Assembly (NCBI GenBank): GCA_029856635.1
Contig: JAHKLH010000025.1
Span: 1-12,731, forward strand
Source: Candidatus Njordarchaeota archaeon
GTDB lineage: Archaea; Asgardarchaeota; Njordarchaeia; Njordarchaeales; JAHKLH01
Length of the DNA: 12,731 bases
Direction: 5' to 3'
A program made the position numbers and the translations under genes. Shown here piece after piece: positions 7,385 to 12,731 of this stretch (position 1 is the stretch's first letter; every line of letters begins with the position of its first letter). The notes beneath the pieces are model-generated. The model searched no databases. It saw nothing but the letters and a program-made list of their open reading frames with translations, and had not been told where the DNA came from.

Positions 7385-8278
7385 ATGGCCACCATCGAAT
7401 GTATCGACTTAGTGAAAGTCTATATATCTGGCGCTATTCGAGTCACAGCATTAAGAGGACTAAACTTAAAAGTAGCACCCGGGGAATTTAGAGTAATCGT
7501 TGGACCAAGCGGTTCTGGAAAAACAACTCTTCTAAACTTAATTGGTGGAATCGACCGACCAACAAGTGGAAGAATAGTGGTTGACGGGGAAATCATAACT
7601 GAATATGATGATAAGAAATTAGAAGAATACCGACGCAAGAAAGTCGGGTTTGTTTTCCAATTCTTTAATCTTATTCCTACACTCACTGCATTAGAAAATG
7701 TTGAATTACCCATGATTCTTGTTGGAGTGCCTCGAGAAATACGCAGAAAACGTGCAATGGAATTACTAAGTAGAGTTGGATTAGCAGATAGAGCACATCA
7801 TTACCCACATCAACTATCAGGAGGAGAACAACAAAGAGTCGCAATTGCCGCAGCACTTGCAAATGACCCACCATTAATCTTAGCAGATGAGCCAACAGGT
7901 GAACTTGATACAGTTACAGGACAGAAAATCATTGAATTGTTCAAGGAATTGAACAAAGAATTAAATAAAACATTAATAGTAGTAACACACGATATCAACA
8001 TTGCCATGTATGCCGATAGAATATCCCGCATTGAAGATGGTCGAATCATCGAAACATTCACTCCAGCAGAACTCAAAACACATCTAGCCGTAGTTTCACG
8101 AGAAGAAAGAATCAGAGAACTACGAAAAAGGAAAAGTAAACTTGAGGAAGAACTTAAACGATTAGAAGATGAGTTCAAGAAAGGACACATAACAGCAGAT
8201 GAGTTTGTTAACAGATATATGACAGTAAAAGAGAAACTAAAAGAAGTCGAGGAAGAACTAAAAGCTCTAACAATTTAG
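7385..8278 (+). CDS. ABC transporter ATPase (LolD/MacB family) with C-terminal coiled coil
   Basis: This is the cytoplasmic ATPase that powers the double-FtsX permease. Counting from ATG 7385 (297 residues): Walker A GPSGSGKTT at about 40-48, Q-loop in FVFQFFN near 89-95, signature LSGGEQQR near 144-151, Walker B ILADEPTGELD near 165-175, and the switch histidine in VVTHD near 199-203. All catalytic elements are intact. The spacing and ENVELPM after the Q-loop are typical of the LolD/MacB/FtsE group. I prefer ATG 7385 over the in-frame GTG 7376 because AGGTGAG (7374-7380) is then a ribosome-binding site four bases upstream, and MATIECIDLVKVY begins like relatives. After the nucleotide-binding domain comes a charged tail of about 55 residues (from SREERIREL), a helical hairpin with the turn FKKGHITADEF, resembling short SHOCT-like oligomerisation modules. 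This extension is not part of minimal LolD proteins. Confidence 0.93.
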   Translation: MATIECIDLVKVYISGAIRVTALRGLNLKVAPGEFRVIVGPSGSGKTTLLNLIGGIDRPTSGRIVVDGEIITEYDDKKLEEYRRKKVGFVFQFFNLIPTLTALENVELPMILVGVPREIRRKRAMELLSRVGLADRAHHYPHQLSGGEQQRVAIAAALANDPPLILADEPTGELDTVTGQKIIELFKELNKELNKTLIVVTHDINIAMYADRISRIEDGRIIETFTPAELKTHLAVVSREERIRELRKRKSKLEEELKRLEDEFKKGHITADEFVNRYMTVKEKLKEVEEELKALTI

Positions 8279-8284
8279 CAGTGT

Positions 8285-8312
8285 ATCTTTTGTCTCTCTC
8301 TTGATTTTTATG
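8285..8312 (+). terminator. T-rich termination region after the transporter operon
   Basis: Within 30 bases of the ATPase stop codon the plus strand has TCTTTTGTCTCTCTCTT followed by GATTTTTAT. Such pyrimidine/T tracts are typical archaeal terminators and would separate the transporter transcript from mvhDG. Confidence 0.35.
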
Positions 8313-8373
8313 TCTACTCATTAATTTGATACGAATAGCAAATTAATACTGTCATTTTTAATTTTAGCCTTGA

Positions 8374-8386
8374 TAAAGTTTATAAC
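8374..8386 (+). promoter_or_regulatory. TATA box of the mvhD-mvhG operon
   Basis: TAAAGTTTATAAC contains a good TATA box (TTTATAAC, 8379-8386) behind a purine-rich BRE-like segment. Transcription from about 8408 would leave a 30-base leader before the mvhD ATG at 8439. This gives the pair its own promoter, separate from the transporter. Confidence 0.5.
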
Positions 8387-8438
8387 TAGGATAGTAATTA
8401 ATAATACTCCATAAATTGAGAAGTTATTGTGAAGAAAA

Positions 8439-8861
8439 ATGAGTAAAAGTGAGCAGTTTGAACCAAGAATAATCGCATTCTGTTGCAACTGGTGCGGATA
8501 CGCCGGCGCTGACCTAGCTGGCGCCTCGGGTTATCGTTATCCCGCAAACATTGTCATCATAAGAGTTATGTGTAGTGGAAGAGTCGATCCAATGTTCATC
8601 TTACGTGCATTCCAATTTGGAGCGGATGGTGTCATGGTCATAGGTTGTCACCCTGGCGACTGTCATTATGGGAAAGGGAATTTTTTCACACTAAGACGAG
8701 TCAAAATTCTAAAAAGATTATTAGAACAATTTGGAATAAATCCAAAGCGGCTTCGGCTCGAGTGGGTTAGTGCCGCTGAAGGCGAAAAATTTGCTAGAGT
8801 TGTAAATGAATTTGTTAATGAGATTAAGAAACTTGGACCGTCTCCTCTCAAAAAGAGGTGA
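8439..8861 (+). CDS. mvhD: F420-non-reducing hydrogenase iron-sulfur subunit MvhD
   Basis: This 140-residue protein is the full length of the MvhD family, the [2Fe-2S] subunit that transfers electrons from hydrogenase to HdrA in the MvhADG-HdrABC complex. The diagnostic cysteines are all present: FCCNWCGYAGAD (Cys15, 16, 19), VMCSGRVDP (Cys45) and GCHPGDCHY (Cys70, 75). The conserved LEWVSAAEGEKFA near 107-119 matches the family C-terminus. In some archaea the first motif carries selenocysteine; here it is Cys. The start ATG has little Shine-Dalgarno sequence ahead of it but follows a good TATA box with a short leader. The gene is first in a two-gene operon with mvhG, six bases apart. In many archaea MvhD is fused to HdrA; here it stands alone and no hdr gene is in view. 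Confidence 0.95.
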   Translation: MSKSEQFEPRIIAFCCNWCGYAGADLAGASGYRYPANIVIIRVMCSGRVDPMFILRAFQFGADGVMVIGCHPGDCHYGKGNFFTLRRVKILKRLLEQFGINPKRLRLEWVSAAEGEKFARVVNEFVNEIKKLGPSPLKKR

Positions 8862-8862
8862 T
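8844..8862 (+). promoter_or_regulatory. mvhG ribosome-binding site within a small hairpin
   Basis: The mvhG Shine-Dalgarno sequence GAGGTGAT (8855-8862) overlaps the mvhD stop TGA (8859-8861). Upstream CCTCT (8844-8848) is exactly complementary to AGAGG (8854-8858) across a five-base loop. The hairpin would mask the site until a ribosome finishing mvhD melts it, which would couple translation of D and G. The pairing is visible in the sequence; the function is inferred. Confidence 0.4.
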
Positions 8863-8867
8863 GAAGA

Positions 8868-9749
8868 ATGAAGAAGAAGCTTGCAATCGTTTCATTGTCG
8901 GGAATTTGTGGAGGATGTGAAACAGTATTGGGGGTAGTTATTGAAAAAATAGAGGAGCTCTTTGATTTAGTATATGCACCAATGTTCGTGGATTCGCAGG
9001 ATTTCAGTGATGCTGATGTTTTTATTGTAATTGGGCCTGTTGAAACAAAGGAGGATGTGGAAATACTTGAGAAAATACGCAAATTAAATAAGCCAGTTTA
9101 TGCATTTGGTACTTGTGCGGCGTATGGTGGGATTCCTGGATTAATTAACTTATATGGATTAGACGAAACTGTAGTGGAAATCTATAAAAATAGAACAAAA
9201 AGTGGATTAGTTCCTTCTAGGGATGTTCCGAAACCGCTCAAATTCGTTGATTTAGTCGCAAATCATGTAAATGTAGTCTCTTTCATACCTGGTTGTCCTC
9301 CGCTGGTAGATAAGGTTCCAGAGTTTCTCGAGGCGGTTGCTAAGGGGGAGAAGTTTGTACTTCCAGAGAAGTCAGTATGTGATGTATGCCCCTTAGAGAA
9401 GAAAGGAAAAAGTGAAATTACAAGAATTCTCCTAATTAATGAGGTGGATCCTAACGAAATTGATTGGAATAGGTGTTTGCTTGAGCAAGGAATTCTTTGC
9501 ATGGGACCAGCTACTCGAGCTTTATGCGATGCACATTGTCCTCAAAGGAGAATGCCGTGTTTTGGATGTATGGGGCCTATTAGTGAAAAAATGGATCAGG
9601 GAGCGAGTGCATTAAAAGCTATTGCATCGGTTCTTGTCAATGTTGATATTGAAGAGATTAAGAAGAAATTAAAGGATGCGGTGGGATTATTCTATAAGTT
9701 CTCTCTCCCATCCAGTATACTAAAGCATAAGTGGGAAGACACTAAGTGA
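8868..9749 (+). CDS. mvhG: F420-non-reducing hydrogenase small subunit MvhG
   Basis: This 293-residue small subunit pairs with MvhA and carries the electron relay from the NiFe site to MvhD. The proximal [4Fe-4S] cluster ligands are visible as Cys14 and Cys17 (SGICGGCE), Cys83 (AFGTCAAYGG) and Cys143 (IPGCPP). Eight further cysteines (171, 174, 203, 211, 220, 224, 231, 234) fit the two additional [4Fe-4S] clusters of the F420-non-reducing family. The protein lacks a twin-arginine signal, so it is cytoplasmic, as expected for group 3 enzymes. The ATG follows a strong ribosome-binding site that overlaps the mvhD stop. Unlike the common mvhD-mvhG-mvhA order, no large-subunit gene follows: the operon ends here in T-tracts, and mvhA is the inverted gene at 1401-2795. 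Confidence 0.95.
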   Translation: MKKKLAIVSLSGICGGCETVLGVVIEKIEELFDLVYAPMFVDSQDFSDADVFIVIGPVETKEDVEILEKIRKLNKPVYAFGTCAAYGGIPGLINLYGLDETVVEIYKNRTKSGLVPSRDVPKPLKFVDLVANHVNVVSFIPGCPPLVDKVPEFLEAVAKGEKFVLPEKSVCDVCPLEKKGKSEITRILLINEVDPNEIDWNRCLLEQGILCMGPATRALCDAHCPQRRMPCFGCMGPISEKMDQGASALKAIASVLVNVDIEEIKKKLKDAVGLFYKFSLPSSILKHKWEDTK

Positions 9750-9751
9750 AA

Positions 9752-9773
9752 TTTTTCTCTTTGGTTCATTTTT
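9752..9773 (+). terminator. T-rich termination region after mvhG
   Basis: Immediately after the mvhG stop come TTTTTCTCTTT and CATTTTTCT, an archaeal-type U-rich termination signal. It closes the mvhDG transcript before the GC-rich island at 9891-9960. Confidence 0.4.
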
Positions 9774-9886
9774 CTGGACTTTTATTAAAGAAGTTGTTGC
9801 ATTTATTGCAAAATGCGATCTTCTTAATTTTACTGGGTTTCGTGATTTCTGTTTAGGATAGTGTGGGAAAGTATTATTTGTGAATG

Positions 9887-9962
9887 CCAAGATGATCAGC
9901 GTAACTGTGATCGGACATCGGGCGCTCGGCCCTTTCCCCTTGTCAGGTTCTCATCATCATTA
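9887..9962 (-). ncRNA. GC-rich foldable island, possible C/D box guide RNA
   Basis: Between convergent mvhG and the endonuclease gene lies an abrupt GC-rich island in AT-rich spacer. On the minus strand it contains ATGATGA (box C-like) and about 50 bases later CTGA (box D), flanked by a short stem ATGA/TCAT, a plausible kink-turn framework of about the usual archaeal length. The twelve bases before CTGA are complementary to CGTAACTGTGAT, close to the conserved GUAACUAUGA loop of 23S helix 69 with one mismatch. Internal D' and C' boxes are poor. The island can also fold on either strand through GATGAT/ATCATC, GACA/TGTC and a GGGC-GCTCG-GCCC hairpin (9920-9932). It may therefore be a different structured RNA or a 3' UTR element. 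Confidence 0.3.
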
Positions 9963-10025
9963 TTTTAAGAAACTTTTTACAATACTTAAAGATGTATTTT
10001 CATTGTGACCATGTTTTCCAAAAGT

Positions 10026-10574
10026 TTAACTTTTTCTGATTTTTAACATTGCTTCGCCTCTTAATACTTCTTCGACTCGATAAAAAACGACGTCTCCATG
10101 TTCATCGACTACCGCTACAATGACTTCGCTATCGCCTTTTTGGGAAAGGGCTGTTTCTAATAGATTAATATCGACTTCCCTTAGAGATTCAAAAACGATT
10201 ATTTTTGCAAAGGGTTTTGAACTTTGTGGGTTTTCGCCTTTCTTATACAATAGGAATGAAAAAACTCCCTGAATTGGCTTGGCAACGTATCCAGCGTTTC
10301 TTAATACGTGGTATGTGAAATATTTCGACCACAGTTGGGGATCCTTTGAGAGAAAATATCTTACTAAGGCATCATAAGATAGTTTTTTATTGTCTTTCTC
10401 AACAATTAATTGCCCTCTATCACATAACCATAATGCTTCAACTGGTGACAAGATGATGCAATCGTTTTTTTCTTCGCCAAATCCTTCAGCTAAGAGAACG
10501 CGCCAGTAAGGATTCTTCTTTTTCTTTAGGATTACATTAGAGTTAATTAATTCGCCGAAATACTTGACTTTCAT
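10026..10574 (-). CDS. tRNA-splicing endonuclease (EndA family) subunit, probably the non-catalytic structural one
   Basis: EndA-type endonucleases cut introns from pre-tRNA at bulge-helix-bulge structures. This 182-residue protein matches both family domains. The N-terminal domain shows ILSPVEALWLCDRGQLIV (41-58), equivalent to the LSLVEALYL..G.L.V signature. The C-terminal nuclease fold shows YFTYHVLRNAGYVAKP (85-100) and VIVAVVDEHGDVVFYRV (151-167). Of the catalytic Tyr-His-Lys triad only the Tyr has an equivalent (Tyr110 in FLLYKKG). The segment that should carry the catalytic His reads SSKPFAKIIVF without His, and the Lys before the VAVVD strand is not in place. It therefore looks like the structural beta subunit of a heterotetrameric enzyme, needing a catalytic partner encoded elsewhere. 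GGGAG (10579-10583) lies four bases before the ATG. A C/D guide RNA gene diverges just upstream. Confidence 0.82.
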   Translation of the reverse strand: MKVKYFGELINSNVILKKKKNPYWRVLLAEGFGEEKNDCIILSPVEALWLCDRGQLIVEKDNKKLSYDALVRYFLSKDPQLWSKYFTYHVLRNAGYVAKPIQGVFSFLLYKKGENPQSSKPFAKIIVFESLREVDINLLETALSQKGDSEVIVAVVDEHGDVVFYRVEEVLRGEAMLKIRKS

Positions 10575-10616
10575 TGTTCTCCCATTTTAATCATAAGAAC
10601 TAGAAAAATTGAAAGG

Positions 10617-10632
10617 GTCTTATAATTTAAAA
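10617..10632 (-). promoter_or_regulatory. Candidate TATA box of the endonuclease subunit gene
   Basis: The minus strand reads TTAAATTATA (10621-10630) about 50 bases before the ATG at 10574. A start 25 bases downstream gives a leader of about 25 bases that includes the GGGAG ribosome-binding site. Confidence 0.35.
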
Positions 10633-10681
10633 CTCTTTTTGTCGTGCATTTGCGATAATTTGATGAATTGTATTTTCATGA

Positions 10682-10690
10682 CTTTAAAAC
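10682..10690 (+). promoter_or_regulatory. TATA box of the C/D box guide RNA
   Basis: CTTTAAAAC centred near 10687 lies about 25 bases before the expected 5' end of the guide RNA (about 10712), which is the standard archaeal TATA-to-start distance. It faces away from the endonuclease gene. Confidence 0.45.
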
Positions 10691-10711
10691 TTTTTTGTTG
10701 TCTTTTCCTTT

Positions 10712-10768
10712 GGCATGATGACGTTAGTCCCAGCAGAAAAACATGACGACAGGGCTAGGCTCTGATTA
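10712..10768 (+). ncRNA. C/D box guide RNA (archaeal sRNA directing rRNA/tRNA 2'-O-methylation)
   Basis: The element has the full archaeal dual-guide layout: box C ATGATGA (10715-10721), a 12-base guide CGTTAGTCCCAG (10722-10733), D' CAGA (10734-10737, one mismatch to CTGA), a 5-base spacer, C' ATGACGA (10743-10749), a 12-base guide CAGGGCTAGGCT (10750-10761), and box D CTGA (10762-10765). Both guides are exactly 12 bases, the length set by the L7Ae/Nop5/fibrillarin particle. Methylation is expected on the target base paired to the fifth guide base upstream of D or D'. A TATA box lies about 25 bases upstream and a T-rich tract (ATTTTTCA) follows. Predicted target sites read CTGGGACTAACG and AGCCTAGCCCTG; I cannot place them in rRNA or tRNA from memory. 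Confidence 0.85.
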
Positions 10769-10775
10769 ATTTTTC

Positions 10776-10785
10776 ACTTATAAGC
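10776..10785 (+). promoter_or_regulatory. Candidate TATA box of the phospholipase D-like gene
   Basis: ACTTATAAGC lies about 40 bases before the TTG start at 10823. Transcription from about 10806 would leave a leader of about 17 bases carrying the ribosome-binding-like GCGGGTG (10809-10815). Confidence 0.4.
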
Positions 10786-10822
10786 ACTAACAATAATACT
10801 ATTTTATTGCGGGTGTAAAATT

Positions 10823-12731
10823 TTGAAGAGAGCTTTGTTTATTCTAGCGATCTTACTTTTCTGCCAAGTTGCTCTACTAAGTTCAAGAAATACGAAAATT
10901 ATTCATATTAACGTGCAAGAATTTTCCATAAGAACATCTATAAATAGCTTCCAAGAAAAAACACATAAGTCGGCAAAATCCCTAGTCTATGTAGCTATTG
11001 GACCAGATTCTGCTTTTTCGCTTTTTGAACAATTTATTAACAGTGCGAATTATTCAATTTTAATCGCAGTTTATGAATTTTGGAGTCTAGATTTGTTTAA
11101 TCTGCTTAAGAACGCTGCTGCACGAGGTGTCAGAATTAGGTTGCTTCTCGAAAATGATTGTTATAGTTTGGGTACTCTTGAAACAAATGACCAGTATAAT
11201 CGATACATTGCATATAAATTCTATCAATTAAAGGAGCAACATGGTTATGATATCGAGATTCGTTTGGAGAATTCAAGTGCTCTTCTTCATGCGAAGTTCA
11301 TGGTCATTGACAACAATACTGTAATTGTTGGAAGTGGGAACTTTATTCAAACGACAATCCCACCAGACCCCACAAGTATTCCAGAATTAGGCGAAGTTCA
11401 CTATTATACTGCAGCAAGAAATTGGTTTATTGCAATTAAGGATGAAACCGTTGCACAAGCATTTGTGAATAAATTCATTGATTTATATTATTCTAGTGCC
11501 GTTGATTATGATCCTAATAGGGATGGAACAGGTTATGAAATAACTCCAACGGGAACTATTTATTATTCTCCCGATTTCACAGATATTCTTGTATTTGAGG
11601 TTGAGAAAGTAATTCCTGTTTTCTCACCAGATAATTCCGTATCAGAATTGGAATCAATGTTATCTAGTGCTAATCATTGTGTTTACATCCAGCAGATGTA
11701 TGTATATGAAACTTCCACCGGAGTTTCGGACTTGATTGATACTCTAAAGTCAGTTCATTCAAATAAGGGTGTTACTGTCCAATTTATTATCGAGGATGAC
11801 TTTCCAGGTAATTTTGATGATGTTAACTCAGGTTTTACTGATTATGGTTTTCATGTTGTCCCCGCATTTCGTTATGCATCGCAAGAAGAAAATCTCTTTT
11901 CACATGTGAAGGGAATAATTGTTGATGATTATCTCGTTTTTATTGGAAGCATAAATTGGTCAAAAGGAGGATTAATTGATAATCATGAAGCAGGAGTTAT
12001 TATAGCGTCAGGGGAAGCTGGCCAATTCTTCAGAAGAGTATTCGAGCATGATTGGAATTTGAGCTCCACGGAGTCTTTCGATAATGATGGAGATGGATTG
12101 TCAAATTATTATGAAATTGAGCATGGAATAGATCCTAATAATGTAGATACTGATGGAGATGGCGCTGATGATTACACGGAAGTAATGATTCTTGGCACAG
12201 ATCCAAGTACTCCTGATGTAAATGATACGGAACCACCAATAGTTGAGATAGTGAATCTTCAGAATCACTCTGAAGCTCACTCAAGGAAAATCACTATTGA
12301 ATGGAGTGCACGTGATAATTACGGAGTTAAAGTAGTTAAAATTTACATAAATGGAAGTCAAATAGTTTCAACCTCGAATCGAATTGGAGAAAAAACTGTT
12401 ATTTTAGATGTAGGTGTATGGAACATTACTGCTATTGCTGAGGATTATGCTGGCAATAAAGCACGTGTATGTGTTTTTATAAGCATTACTATACAGCGTG
12501 TTTCCTTAGAAATTCTTTCACCAACCAATATGTCATACTTCGATAGACAAGGAATACTCATAAATTGGAGTTATCCAGAGGAATTTGGAGAATTAATTGA
12601 ATGGGAAGTCTATGCTAATGGAAGCCTAATCACAGAAGATACCGAAGGGTCAAGTGCAAACGTAACATTATCAGAGGGATTGTGGAATGTGAGTATTTTC
12701 GCAAAGGGAACGGATGCTGATGGTTTCGCTA
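10823..12731 (+). CDS. Secreted phospholipase D-like protein with calcium-binding repeats and Ig-like domains, C-terminus beyond window
   Basis: The frame is open for 636 codons to the right edge. No ATG or GTG fits; an in-frame stop lies at 10781-10783, and TTG 10823 starts a clean signal peptide (basic KR, then ALFILAILLFCQVALLSS) behind GCGGGTG. Two complete HKD motifs follow: H156-x-K158-x4-D163 with GSGNF, and H361-x-K363-x4-D368 with GSINWS. A single chain can thus form the active site of a phosphodiesterase acting on phospholipids or nucleic acids by a phosphohistidine intermediate. Residues about 420-468 contain thrombospondin type-3-like repeats (DNDGDGLSNYYE, DTDGDGADDYTE, GTDP), which bind calcium. 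From about 471 come two roughly 80-residue beta-sandwich-like repeats (each with W-N-x-[TS] near the end), the second cut by the window edge. The protein is therefore exported and probably displayed at the surface. Its substrate cannot be told from sequence. Confidence 0.88.
   Translation, partial: MKRALFILAILLFCQVALLSSRNTKIIHINVQEFSIRTSINSFQEKTHKSAKSLVYVAIGPDSAFSLFEQFINSANYSILIAVYEFWSLDLFNLLKNAAARGVRIRLLLENDCYSLGTLETNDQYNRYIAYKFYQLKEQHGYDIEIRLENSSALLHAKFMVIDNNTVIVGSGNFIQTTIPPDPTSIPELGEVHYYTAARNWFIAIKDETVAQAFVNKFIDLYYSSAVDYDPNRDGTGYEITPTGTIYYSPDFTDILVFEVEKVIPVFSPDNSVSELESMLSSANHCVYIQQMYVYETSTGVSDLIDTLKSVHSNKGVTVQFIIEDDFPGNFDDVNSGFTDYGFHVVPAFRYASQEENLFSHVKGIIVDDYLVFIGSINWSKGGLIDNHEAGVIIASGEAGQFFRRVFEHDWNLSSTESFDNDGDGLSNYYEIEHGIDPNNVDTDGDGADDYTEVMILGTDPSTPDVNDTEPPIVEIVNLQNHSEAHSRKITIEWSARDNYGVKVVKIYINGSQIVSTSNRIGEKTVILDVGVWNITAIAEDYAGNKARVCVFISITIQRVSLEILSPTNMSYFDRQGILINWSYPEEFGELIEWEVYANGSLITEDTEGSSANVTLSEGLWNVSIFAKGTDADGFA

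Noticed and set aside
8439..9749. Selenocysteine use in the hydrogenase genes, with the GC-rich island after mvhG as a SECIS element
   Set aside because: MvhA, MvhD and MvhG all carry Cys codons at metal-ligand positions and no internal in-frame TGA occurs, so no recoding signal is needed here.

Overview
The window comes from an archaeon with an AT-rich genome. The evidence for Archaea is direct: A/T-rich TATA-type boxes about 25 bases ahead of inferred transcript starts, T-rich tracts after stop codons, a textbook archaeal C/D box guide RNA gene, a subunit of the archaeal tRNA-splicing endonuclease, and a group 3c (Mvh-type) [NiFe] hydrogenase. The endonuclease subunit has lost catalytic residues, so it looks like the structural half of a two-gene enzyme. 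That points away from most Euryarchaeota and towards a TACK or Asgard lineage; this placement is an inference.

Layout, left to right. (1) 1-849, minus: the N-terminal part of a PD-(D/E)XK (Cas4/RecB-like) nuclease that runs off the left edge. (2) 850-1400: a gene-free, AT-rich stretch holding a nested inverted repeat about 390 bases long. (3) 1401-2795, minus: mvhA, the hydrogenase large subunit. (4) 3257-4003, minus: an unknown membrane-anchored protein whose 3' end looks frameshifted. (5) 4583-8278, plus: a two-gene operon for a MacB/LolCDE-type ABC transporter, made of a 10-helix double-FtsX permease and an ATPase with a C-terminal coiled coil. (6) 8439-9749, plus: mvhD and mvhG. (7) 9750-10025: a GC-rich, foldable island, possibly a second C/D RNA on the minus strand. 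(8) 10026-10574, minus: the splicing endonuclease subunit. (9) 10712-10768, plus: a C/D box guide RNA. (10) 10823 to the right edge, plus: a secreted two-HKD phospholipase D-like protein with thrombospondin type-3-like calcium repeats and Ig-like domains, starting at a TTG codon.

MvhA, MvhG and MvhD should form one complex in which the NiFe site in A oxidises H2, iron-sulfur clusters in G carry electrons, and the [2Fe-2S] protein D hands them to a partner such as HdrA, which is not encoded here. mvhA lies about 5.6 kb from mvhDG and on the opposite strand, with the transporter and an unknown gene between, which is not the usual compact arrangement. The endonuclease gene and the guide RNA diverge from a shared spacer and both serve RNA processing. 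I do not see a defence island, CRISPR array, transposase or clearly new multi-gene system. The most unusual items are the long nested inverted repeat, the guide RNA(s), the split hydrogenase locus and the frameshifted membrane gene.
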